Source: Rhodeus uyekii (Eukaryota > Chordata > Actinopteri > Cypriniformes > Acheilognathidae). From it: 64,000 bases of DNA. Made by a program: the position numbers and the translations under genes. This document shows positions 9,601-21,600 of this stretch, piece after piece (position 1 is the first letter of the stretch; each line of letters opens with the position of its first letter). Below the pieces are notes generated by a model. That model was not told the origin of the DNA. It saw only the letters and a list, made by a program, of their open reading frames with translations, and ran no database searches. The stretch lies in the NCBI GenBank assembly GCA_037043235.1, contig JAWRVZ010000180.1:974001-1038000 (forward strand). Reading direction: 5' to 3'.

Positions 9601-12600
9601 TTCGCGGTGAGGAGAGGGAGAAGCGAGAGTTTTGGTGAAGGTCAGCCGATCGTCAAGAGGAGCTGGGAGTTGATTCAAAGGACATCTGAGGACACACGCC
9701 GAGATTTCATACTGTTTATAGGCGGTTTGGTTGAGTTGTGAGGACTATATCTACCAAATAGATATAGTAACATCGGGAGTTCGTTGGCGGCGAGTGAGGA
9801 GCCGGCAGCCCGTCGGCAGAGAGTGCGCTCGGGAGAGAGATTGCCGGTAGACTTATATAGTGCTGCGGAGTTCCGTTTCGACCTGTCACGGAGTGCAGGT
9901 ACTGTGTTTGAGGGTATTATTTTTCCTGCTCAGGAGAGTATTATTTTTCCTGCTCAGTATTATTTTTCTACTGTCACCAGAGTTTTACTTCTGTCATTTT
10001 ATAGACAAGTATTTAGTGATTTTCAGAGGGGCCTAACTTCAACATCTGTAGGCATATATTAATGAATTTGGTAATTCCAGTAATTCCAGTAATTCCTTGA
10101 GGCATTCGTTCAAACTGGAAGAATCCCAGGGGGAAGATAAAAGCTGTCTTCTCTTTATCTTCCTCTGCCATGGCTATTTGATAATATCCACTATGCAGGT
10201 CCAGTACTGAAAACCACCTACTACCAGCCAAACAGTCCAGGGCATCATCGATCCTGGGAGTGGTGTATTGATCAGGGATGGTACGAGCATTTAGAGTTCG
10301 GTAATAAATGCACATTCTGATAGCCCCACTCTTCTTCCGTGCTACTACAATGGGCGAAGCATACGGACTCCTGGACTCCTTAATGATTCCGGCCACTGAC
10401 AACTCTTTTATGTGACAATACATCCTTGATGTCTGCAGGGGCCATGCGTCTGGAGCGTTCTCTGAATGGTTTGTCATCTTTCAATCTGATGGGATGCTCA
10501 ACTCCTCGCGCTAATCCCACATCCCACTCATGGGTAGAGAACACATCACCTCTAGTTGACAACTTTTGACGCAGTCTCTGTTCCCAGGCCTCAGGAAGGG
10601 AAGAATCACCAAATTTAAATAAGCTTGGGTCTATTATTTCAGAACTCTGCTCTCCAGAACTTACAGTAAGTGTGTCGGTGGGATACACATTAGCAATCAC
10701 TGTTCCAGCAGGAATGGTGATCTCCTTGGATGTTTCATTATGCACCAGAACTCGGACATTTCTCCCTTCTATGGCTGAAGATGGGAGAACCATTGGGGTT
10801 ATGAACGTTCCATCTCCGGTAGATCTCCGAGTGACGAGTCTGGATTCGTAGGACCTGTGCCACACTAGAACCCTCAGTAGCATGGCTAAGGACAGCAAGG
10901 CGTTTAAAGAAACTGGCGTTAGTACCAATAATGACTGGCAATTGGGAAGGACCTTGAGGTTCAGGGCATACTAAAGCCAAGATGGACAATGGCTCCTCCA
11001 CTCCGGTGACCGTAGCAGGGAATGTGACATCCACTACAATATAACCCTTATAAGGATAACTGGTGGAACTGAGGCCCCATATGGACAATCCAGCCAAGGA
11101 GTGAATTGGCACATCAGGAAGATTCTTGGAGTACCAACTTTCAAACACAATTGTCACTTGTGATCCGCTGTCTAACAGTGCTTGACATACTAATCAAGCA
11201 CGGCCATTAATCTTCAGTTCCACCATGGATGCTGGCCCTACTAGTCCTTTAGGAAGAATGTTTGATTCATAAATGTCTATCTGGCTCTTTTTGGAGAAAC
11301 AGGCTTGATTTGGGGCAGTTATATTGTCACCAGTCTCGTTCTTCCCACTCTTTGCCTGCCGCAAAGAACGAATAAGCTTCTGGATCACCTGATCGGAATT
11401 TGGTGGAGCTTGACACTTTGTTGCGATATGACCGGCTTCTCCGCACCTGTAGCAGAAGTAGTCATCTCTTGTTCTGGCTGATTTATATCTTAATGACGGG
11501 GAAACAGACTGGGATGGTGTTGGCTGCCGCTCCGGCATATGAGGTGAATAGTGAGCAGAACTGACACTCAGAACTGCCAACTGCTGCTGTAGTTGTTGGA
11601 CCTGTTTCTTTAATGCTTGTATTTCTGAATCATCGTTGTTGTCAGTCTTCTGGACTGTATTTCCTTTAGTTTTTACCCCTAAGGAGGAAGCAGACATGAC
11701 TTTGGGCTCACCCCCACCAAGTTGGGTTCTCAATTCTTGAATCTCTGCCTTAAGTTCATGGATTTCAGAGGTGCTGGCTCTTTCCTCTTCATAAAATTTT
11801 ATGGCTTTGGCTTTTGCAGACATTCTGTGGCGAGCTGCTTCACTCTCTTCAGCCTCACGTATCTCCTTCAGCAAACTCAGAAAAGAAGGTGGTTGACTTC
11901 TTCTTTCTCTCAGTCTCAATTGAAGCAACATCATGTCCGAATTCAGCTGTTCCACTCTTACTTTATCCACCTGTCTGATGGACAGTCCATCTCTTTCCAC
12001 TACTTTACTGAGGGTCTTCTCCATCCTTCTCAGGAATTCAGACAAAAGCTCCCCGGCACCCTGTCGCATAAGACGAAACTTGAAGTATAAATCCTCACCA
12101 GACTCAGATGATCCAAATGTGCTCTCCAACGCTTCCAAGTACTGCTCAACGCTCGCTTCAGGATTGGAGAATCGAACCGCTCTTATGATGTCCAAGGCAG
12201 GCCCCTTTAGGCTTTCCACAATTCTGCGCCGTTTTTCTTTTTCGGAGCACTCACACTCAGTTATCATCAGCCTGGCTTGATCGATCCAATTTTCCATATT
12301 CTCCTCTCCCATTGGGGTTGGAACTATGGCTGAAAAGGTGCGCAGGCGTCGGTATGCATTGCTGTCACTTGGGTGCTTTACTGTCTTTTCCAGGACTTCA
12401 CCCATGGCGCGGATGATTGACTCAGGGGAACTGTCTGTGGCACTGTGGGGAGTAAGCAAAGCGTGAACATCACTGAGAGATTTACCTTCTTCCATCAGGA
12501 ACTTTGCAAGCTTCTCAGTAAACCCTCCAGAAGCTGTGTCAGATGCAGATTGCATTGCCTGGATTACTATGACAGGCCATAGCTCTTTTTCTCCCCAAGG

Positions 12601-15600
12601 CACTGCAGGAGGTATGCGCTTCGGGTCAATGGCTTGCTTGCACTCACACAACACTAGCAGTGAATGTGAGGTGGGTCCTTCTCTCGTGTCTCTTACACGA
12701 ACTCTACCTAGAGCTTTTACTGCTTCCATCACCTCTTCAATCTCGGTCACTTCTGTGTGAACAGGGACATTTATCAGCATTAAAGCATGGGTTTCATCAA
12801 TGCAAGCATCTTTGCACCAGTTGGCTAACTCTGCTTGGAGACCGGGGTCTTTTGTTAGACTCATATTGCCACTTGAAACACTTCTGGTAGCTTAAAATAT
12901 GATGACAAGATATACTAAAGCTAAACTCCTTTTTTTATTTTTTGTCTGGAACTAATTTGTGACTTTCTGAGGGATATTCCGGACGAGCCCCCAATTTTTG
13001 TAGCGCCCCCTACCTGTTTCTTTTATAATAAAGTAGGACAGCACCCCCAAATTCATTAATATATGCCTACAGATGTTGAAGTTAGGCCCCTCTGAAAATC
13101 ACTAAATACTTGTCTATAAAATGACAGAAGTAAAACTCTGGTGACAGTAACAAAAACAGGATTTAATTTGACATTTAAAATAAAAAATATAAAAACGATT
13201 GTGAATAAAACAGTAATGACACAGTAATAATAATGAACATAATTCACAGTAACTCACACACAAACAGTATCACCCTGAATATGGTTATAACGTCACACAT
13301 AGGAATTACCTGGAACCAATGTTAACACTGTGGGCCCACACACACACACACACACACACACACATAAACACACCAGTCCCTCACAGCCCACCCCGTTGGA
13401 GGCCTGAGACGTGGCTAGAGTACGTGGTGGCCGTGAAACAATAACTGGCCCCTTCGCTCTCCTGAGCAGGAAAAATAATACCCTCAAACACAGTACCTGC
13501 ACTCCGTGACAGGTCGAAACGGAACACTATATAAGTCTACCGGCAATCTCTCTCCCGAGCGCACTCTCTGCCGACGGGCTGCCGGCTCCTCACTCGCCGC
13601 CAACGAACTCCCGATGTTACTATATCTATTTGGTAGATATAGTCCTCACAACTCAACCAAACCGCCTATAAACAGTATGAAATCTCGGCGTGTGTCCTCA
13701 GATGTCCTTTGAATCAACTCCCAGCTCCTCTTGACGATCGGCTGACCTTCACCAAAACTCTTGCATCTCCCTCTCCTCACCGCGAACACCAATCACATCT
13801 CCCCAAACACCAGTGAGGGCGGGACTTAGCACTCATGAACCAATAAAAATAAAGTGATAACTAACTTGTAGGTTAACACCTTTTTTTATATGTACATTTC
13901 AATCAAACTTTACATATGACTGGGTTCTTAAAGGCATACACTCACATTTATGCATGAAATGATATTGCTGCATACTCCATTCCTATATGAGCTCTGAGTT
14001 AGAACCCAACAAAATAAATATAAATAAAAACCACAAATATCAGAGGAAAAGTATTCTACTGGGTTACACATGTAAGTGCTTTGAGCGCTGGAAAAGTGCT
14101 ATATAAATGTAACTAATTAATACAACTACATTTGTTGAATGTATTATGTTTTACCAGTTCTCACCCATAAAATGTCATAAAATTAACAAACTTGCTTGTT
14201 AATTAGTTTATTGCATTGAACTCGAAGTTCTCAGTGGAAATGAAGGGTGACAATAGCTCTGTTATGTCTAGCTGTGTACAAGTCGCACAAAAACGTCTAG
14301 GTTACTATTGTAACCCCCGTTCCCTGAAGGAGGGAACGGAGACGTTACGTCGGACTGACGTCATGGGGTCTCGCTTGGGAGCCCAATCACCTCCCAATAT
14401 AACTAAACGCGCCAATGAACATTGGCTAGTGAGATTTGCATGCCGAGTCCCGCCCCACCCGGCTTCCGGGTATAAATAGGACCGGCATCGCTCACTTCAT
14501 TCATATTTTGCTGAGGAGCCGAGAGTGTATCCCGGTCTCAGCGGTGGCTCAGGCCTGTGGCCGGGGGACGTAACGTCTCCGTTCCCTCCTTCAGGGAACG
14601 GGGGTTACAATAGTAACCTAGACGTTCCCTATCAGTCAGTCACGTTCGACGTTACGTCGGACTGACGTCATGGGGTCCCTATGGAAAGCGCCACAGGCAC
14701 TGGCCGTGTTACGAGAATCGGAGATGCAGATGTTGGCAAGCAGTGGCGTGCCAAGGACAACTGCCTCTGCGGACGTAACCTACCCAGCGCCCCGCGAAAG
14801 CCGACTTAGGCCTCCACGCCAATCGGGATGGAGGGGAAGGCCAACGTGAGGAAGGACTAAGCTGCTGTTCCTGCGTGAGCCTCACAGGGAAGAGAGCTTC
14901 GGATCTCAATTCCGCAGATCAGCTCGACCCGCTTAGTTATCAACGCTGGGCGAGCGTACAGACGCTACGGAGACCACACCCTGCCCAAGGGGGAGGTAAT
15001 GTGCGGTAGGACACATATGGACTGACCCGAGGGGCAGTATGACATATGTAAGTCCCCATGGTAGGTCCTACCCGAGGGAGGAGCGCGTACCAAAGAGACT
15101 GGCAGAACAGAACTGCCAAGGGAAAGACACGGGTTTACCAAGAGGGAAACCGTACCGTGGAGCGTACACATATGGGATTACCAAGAGGGAATCTCGTCAC
15201 ATGGGCATCTAGTCCAGTACAAGGGCTGACCACTGGGGCATGCACACGAGTACTGGGCCTGGCGTCAGACGCCTCCGCCGCGTCCGATACCGAAGGATGC
15301 AGGAGGAACTCGAATCAGGGTTCGCCAGACGGGGAACTCACCTGAGGAGTAGATAAGCGCTCGTATCCCCTTATTAAGGGGCATGGCGCTGCAAGCAGGA
15401 CACCGAGCCGGTCACCTGTTTGTTCCCAGCACACAGGAAGAAACTGGCTCCACCCGGAGATTGTAGAATCTCGCGAATGTATTAGGTGTCGCCCAGCCCG
15501 CAGCTTTGCAGATGTCTGTCAGAGAGGCGCCACGTGCCAACGCCCAGGAGGAAGCAACACCCCGTGTGGAGTGCGCCCTCACCCCCAGGGGGCATGGCTC

Positions 15601-18600
15601 GCCCCGAGCCTGATATGCCAGGGCGATGGCATCCACTATCCAGTGGGCCAACCTCTGCTTGGAGACAGCCTTTCCCTTCTGCTGTCCCCCAAAACAGACA
15701 AAGAGCTGCTCGGAGCTTCTAAAGCTCTGCGTGCGGTCCACATAGACACGTAGTGCACGGACGGGACACAGCAACGCGAGGGCTGGGTCTGCCTCCTCCC
15801 GGGGCAGTGCTTGCAAGTTCACCACCTGATCCCGAAAGGGAGTGGTGGGAACCTTGGGCACATATCCAGGCCGGGGCCTCAGGACAACGTGAGACCAGGC
15901 CGGCCCGAATTCAAGGCACGTTTCACTGACCGAAAATGCCTGCAGGTCTCCTACCCTCTTAAAGGAAGCGAGTGCAGTCAGGAGCACTGTCTTGAGAGAC
16001 AAGATCTTGAGCTCCACTGACTCGAGGGGCTCGAAGGGAGCTCTCTGTAGGCCTGAGAGAACGACAGAGAGGTCCCAGGAGGGAAAGAGGGGCGGCCTAG
16101 GAGGATTTAACCTCCTGGCCCCTCTCAGGAACCTGATGACCAGGTCGTGCTTTCCAAGAGACCTGCCATTGACGGGAACATGATGAGCTGCAATGGCGGC
16201 GACGTATACCTTCAAGGTAGAGGGGGACAGCCGCCGCTCCAACCCACCTTGAAGGAAGGAAAGCACAGAGCTGATCGGGCAAGTCCGGGGGTCTTCCCGC
16301 CGGGAAGAACACCACTCAGAGAATAGACTCCACTTCAAGGCATATGCCAGCCTCGTAGAGGGGGCTCTAGCCGAAGTGATAGTGTCTACCACCGCCGGTG
16401 GTAGGGCACTTAAGTCTTCCGCATCCCGTCCAGGGACCACACGTGGAGGTTCCAAAGATCTGGACGCGGGTGCCAAATGGTGCCCTGTCCCTGAGAAAGC
16501 AGGTCCTTCCTCAAGGGAATGCGCCAGGGAGGGGCTGTCGCGAGGAGTGAGAGTTCTGGAAACCAGGTCCGGTTGGGCCAGTATGGCGCAACTAACAAGA
16601 CCTGCTCCTCGTCCTCCCTGACCTTGCACAGGGTCTGTGCAAGAAGGCTCACTGGGGGGAACGCATATTTGCGTAGGCCCCGGGGCCAGCTGTGTGCCAG
16701 TGCATCCGTGCCGAGGGTCCCGTCGGTCAGGGAAAAAAACAACTGGCAGTGGGAGGATTCCCGGGAAGCAAACAGGTCTACCTGCGCTTCCCCGAATCGA
16801 CTCCAGATCAGCTGGACCGCCTGGGGGTGGAGTCTCCATTCTCCCGGGAACGTGAGCTGTCGTGAGAGCGCGTCGGCTGCACGATTGAGCTCGCCCGGAA
16901 TGTAAACGGCACGCAGCGACCTGAGCCGATGCTGACTCCAAAGGAGGAGGTGGCGGGCAAGTTGCGACATGCGACGGGAGCGTAGACCACCCTGATGGTT
17001 GATGTACGCCACGGTCGATGTGTTGTCCGTGCGGACCAGTACATGCTTGCCCTGCAGCAACGGTCGGAACCGGCGCAAGGCAAGGTGTACCGCTAGCAAC
17101 TCGAGGCAGTTGATATGCCACTGCCGCCGGGGTCCTGTCCAGGAGCCCGAGGCAGCATGCCCGATGCACACGGCACCCCAGCCCGTGGTGGAGGCATCTG
17201 TTGTAACAACAACATGCCTGGACACTTGCCCTAGGGGAACTCCGGCCCGTAGAAAAGCAAGGTCTGACCAAGGGCCGAACGTCTGGCGACAAGCCGGTGT
17301 GATTGCCACACGGAATGCGCCTTGGTGCCAAGCCCACCTCGGGACTCGGTCCCGTAACCAGTGTTGAAGTGGTCTCATATGCATCAATCCGAGCGGTGTT
17401 ACAGCGGCTGCGGATGACATATGCCCCAGGAGCCTCTGAAACTGTTTCAGTGGGACCACTGTTTTCCGCCTGACTACTTTCAGGCAGTTCAACACTGACT
17501 GTGCACGTTCGTTGGTGAGACGTGCTGACATGGAGACCGAGTCCAACTCCAAACCGAGAAAAGAGATGCTCTGCGCAGGGGAGAGCTTGCTCTTCTCCCA
17601 GTTGACCCGAAGCCCCAAATGGTTGAGGTGTCTGAGCACCAAGTCCCTGTGCTCGCACACCCGATCCCGCGACTGTGCCAAAATGAGCCAGTCGTCGAGA
17701 TAATTCAGGATGCGGACTCCCATCTCCCTGAGGGGGGAGAGGGCAGCCTCCGCGACTTTGGTGAAGACGCGGGGAGACAGGGACAAACCAAAGGGGAGGA
17801 CCTTGTACTGGTATGCCCGACCCTCGAACGCAAAGCGAAGAAACGGTCTGTGACGAGGGAGAATCGAGACATGAAAGTACGCGTCCTTCAGGTCGATTGC
17901 TGCAAACCAGTCCTGGGAGCGGACGCACGTGAGGATGCGTCTCTGCGTTAACATTTTGAACGGAAGCCTGTGTAGGGTCCGATTCAAGACACGCAGGTCC
18001 AGGATAGGCCGTAACCCCCCACCTTTCTTGGGAACGATGAAGTAGGGGCTGTAAAACCCCGACTCCATCTCGGCTGGAGGGACAGGCTCGATCGCGCCCT
18101 TCGCCAGGAGGACAGCGATCTCTTCCCGAAGTACAGGGGCGTCCTTGCCTTCCACTGAGGTAGTCAGAACGCCGCTGAACCTGGGGGGCCGCCTGGCGAA
18201 CTGAATCGCATAGCCGAGTCTGATTGTCCGAATGAGCCAACGAGACGGAGTGGGAAGCGCTAACCAGGCACCCAAACTCCGTTCGAGAGGCACCAAGGGG
18301 ACGACCGACGAACCCGCGGGGGGGCAGCAGGGAGCTCTGAGGCCCAACCCAGGAGGCATGGCGTCCTGGAGTCGTGGCAGTGCGTGTGGTGCACTTACCT
18401 GGCTCCATAGCCCCCGTGAGGGGCCTGGAAGGGAGGGGCAAGGAGGCAGCGCGTCCTGGGACTGCCCGCTCCCTGTCCGTGGCGAAAGAGAGGTCGGCTG
18501 AGAGGGGGGAAGCAGTGCGTCGCCCACTGTCAGCTTGGACCGAGTATGACCCAGAGATGGAGGAAACTGCTCTTTTATTGAAAATGTGGGTACCACTGGC

Positions 18601-21600
18601 CCTGGGGCCAGTGGCGGAACAGAAAGAAACAAAAGATTCTCCGCCCGGCCCTCCTCCGGGGGAAGGAGTGGTGCCCTCACCAGCTCCTGGGAACGAGCAG
18701 GTCCTACCATCTCTGGGTCGCCCGTCTCAGGGCCGCTTCGATTTTTTCTTGGAGGGTTTAGCGGTCTGGACGGGCTGCGTCGCCTTCCTGCGGGGGGGAG
18801 GGGCCGGACGGGAGGTCTCCGGTCCGGCCGGACCCTTTGCAGCCGCAGGGGGGCGCCCTCGGCGGCGAGCAGGCTGAGGGACAGCCCGCGGCGGTTTGGC
18901 AGAATCCCGCCGGGGCAAGATGTGGCTTATCGCCTCAGTCTGCTTCTGCACCGTCGAGAACTGCTGAGCGAAGTCCACGACGGTGTCGCCGAAGAGGCCA
19001 GCCTGGGAGACGGGGGCGTCGAGAAAGCGAACTTTGTCGGCGTCCTTCATCTCAGCCAGATCCAGCCAGAGATGGCGCTCCTGGACCACGAGTGTGGACA
19101 TCGTCTGGCCGAGGGCCCGCGCCGTGACCTTAGTCGCCCGGAGGGCGAAGTCAGTCGCCGTGCGCAGTTCCTGCATCAACCCCGGCTCAGAGCTACCCTC
19201 GTGCAGCTCTTTAAGAGCTTTTGCCTGATGGACCTGCAGGATGGCCATGGCATGCAGGGCAGAAGCTGCCTGTCCAGCGGCGCTGTAAGCCTTGGCAGCC
19301 AGGGCTGCCGTCGTCTTACCCGCCTTGGACGGGAGGCGCGGACGATTGCGCCAGGTGGCAGCATTTTGCGGGCACAAGTGCACCGCAACTGCACGCTCCA
19401 CCTGGGGAATGTCCGCGTAACCCTTGGCAGCCCCGCCATCGAGGGTAGTGAGAGCGGAGGAGACCAGAGAGCGGCTTCGGGCAGTAAAAGGTGCCTTCCA
19501 CGACTTACTGACCTCCTCATGCACTTCCGGGAAGAAAGGCACCGGAGCGGAGCGGGGCTGTGAACCCCGCTCCGCACCCAGAAACCAATCATCCAGCCGC
19601 GAGCGCTCGGGCGACGGTGGAGGGTTCCACTCGAGCCCGATGCCCGCGGCAGCCCGGGAAAGCATGGCCATCATCTCCCGATCTGATTCCACACGAGCAG
19701 CGACGCCCGAGGGGCGCTGCTCGGCTTCCTCACCCGAGGATGACAGCCCACTCTCCGATGCAGCGATCGACATCCGATCCTCATCCGGAGCGCCAAACGA
19801 GACCCGAGGCACCTCACGTGGGGGACCTGGCGGCTCATCTGGCAGCTCGACGGCACACGGTGTGCAAGAGGAGTGGGAGGTTCGTAGGGGCTGGCCCGAC
19901 GAGGTTGCTCCCACTGTAACCCTCAGGTCTCCCAGAGTGCTAACCAACCCCACAGCTCTACCATGAGAAGCAGAGGGGATATGGGTAGCAGCAGAGGGCG
20001 CTCGAACCTCTGTATCACAGAGGGCGAGCCGCGACCGCAACACCGACATGGTCATGCCCCCGCAATGAGAGCATGAACCATCCACAAGCGCTCTCTCAGC
20101 GTGCTGTCTGCCCAGACACGAGAAACAGCGCTCATGGCCGTCAGATGAGGTCAGAAAACGACCGCATCCAGAAACACACGGACGAAAAGGCATCTTGAAA
20201 AAGACGCTGATCGTCCGCGTTTTGCTCTTTTAGAGGAACTGCTCTTCCAACCGAGGCACACAGGGGGGAACACGTTGCTGGGAAGACGCGCACCACCGCT
20301 GTCGCACCGTATTTCCAGCCGGAAAAGAACGCGCTCTTTGAAGGTGATCAGAATGAACGGCTGCTTACAACCGCTCGGCTCCGAAGCAAAAGTATGAATG
20401 AAGTGAGCGATGCCGGTCCTATTTATACCCGGAAGCCGGGTGGGGCGGGACTCGGCATGCAAATCTCACTAGCCAATGTTCATTGGCGCGTTTAGTTATA
20501 TTGGGAGGTGATTGGGCTCCCAAGCGAGACCCCATGACGTCAGTCCGACGTAACGTCGAACGTGACTGACTGATAGGGAACAGGAATATGATGACAAATA
20601 TCTTTTAATATCTAATACTCATTTAAGCACAGGAGAACAAAGGTAGAGAGAACCATAAACATGAATGGACAAAGGAACTTAAAGAAACTCACTCAGATTT
20701 GGGTGAACTATTCTTTTAAAATGTTGCCATGTAACGGTTGAAGCGGCTCACTAGTTTTTGGAACAGAGTGATAGACAATATGCCTACACCAGTTGGTTGT
20801 AAGGCAACATTTGCAATTTTAAATTATATTTAAAATATGATTATTTAAGATTTTTGTTTTAATTTTCTCTTGCTCTCTCTTCCTCCCTACATAAGAGTAT
20901 TGCTGCATTACTGTTGTAATGCCACAGGCCATTTGTATCTGACAAAGCAAAACACAGCTGTGCATCAAATCATTCCCTATGAGTCTGATGCATATCCCAA
21001 CTACAAAATGAATGAAGAACTTCACAACATGCTCCCTGAGGTATGTGTCATATGCAAAAACTGGAAAATGCTGAGCCATTTGGCTTAGAGAAGGGTTACT
21101 CTCTGTTTAAATAAAAGGAAGTTTCTAGAAATAAACACTTGAACTCTTGCTAAATTAACATCTTTTTTTTCAAGAAATTCAAACATCTTTGATTTTTTTC
21201 AACTCAACAATAACATCATATAATATAATATAATATATTTAACATATTACTGTGTGGAGTAACCAATAAGAGTCATTTTGATCCTTTTTGTGTAGGTACA
21301 CAATAATTTAAAAATATTTATGTCCCCAAACACCCCAGTTTTAAAAACAATTAAATTGCAATTAAATTAATTTCATGTGTAACCAAATATTTGTCAGGCC
21401 ACTGAGACGGAAAATCTATATATTGTATTTAATTGGTCTGAAGGCCTTTCCCTGGAGTGAGCGTCGTCTGGGTCAATGTGCTGTGGTGGGCAGCGGAGGG
21501 ATTCTGAAGAACAGTAAATGTGGAAAAGAGATTGACAGTGCTGACTATGTCATCAGGTAGAAATACACACATGATTTCATTTTTTTACTACAATAGAATG

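Larger units (their letters stand above)
9318..14068 (-). mobile_element. Ty3/Gypsy element with inverted LTRs, TSD CATG
   Basis: A 4.75-kb insertion with CATG on both sides (9314-9317 and 14069-14072). Internal genes run on the minus strand: PNMA-type gag, protease, and an RT cut off after its N-terminal motifs. The right LTR (12999-14068) is in the expected orientation and is followed by a tRNA-Pro primer-binding site. The left LTR (9318 to about 10063) is inverted relative to it and shortened. RT palm motifs, RNase H and integrase are all missing. Confidence 0.85.
14295..20581 (-). mobile_element. DIRS-type retrotransposon, apparently complete
   Basis: A 6.3-kb tyrosine-recombinase retrotransposon. 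Inverted terminal repeats lie at about 14340-14505 and 20391-20560. The internal complementary region at about 14572-14672 is complementary to the two outer ends, as expected for DIRS replication through a circle. Three minus-strand ORFs follow in order: gag (20193-18727), RT/RNase H (18710-16410) and tyrosine recombinase (about 16430-15412). None is interrupted. No host-site duplication is seen, as expected for DIRS. It lies in intron 5 of the sialyltransferase, antisense to the gene. Confidence 0.9.

Noticed and set aside
9784..10062. 92-residue frame in the left LTR
   Set aside because: Lies in LTR regulatory sequence, with no ATG at the given start and no domain.
15412..18441. A 1009-residue minus-strand open frame
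   Set aside because: Only its last 337 residues or so (recombinase) match a family. The upstream part overlaps RT/RNase H in another frame and is Pro/Ser/Arg-rich shadow translation of GC-rich DNA.
18586..19966. Several + strand frames over the DIRS gag
   Set aside because: Antisense shadows of a GC-rich gag ORF with clear family motifs on the minus strand.
21399..21443. Alternative acceptor GTCAG for exon 7
   Set aside because: It reads out of frame into a stop before the CAVVG motif, so the later TGAAG acceptor is preferred.
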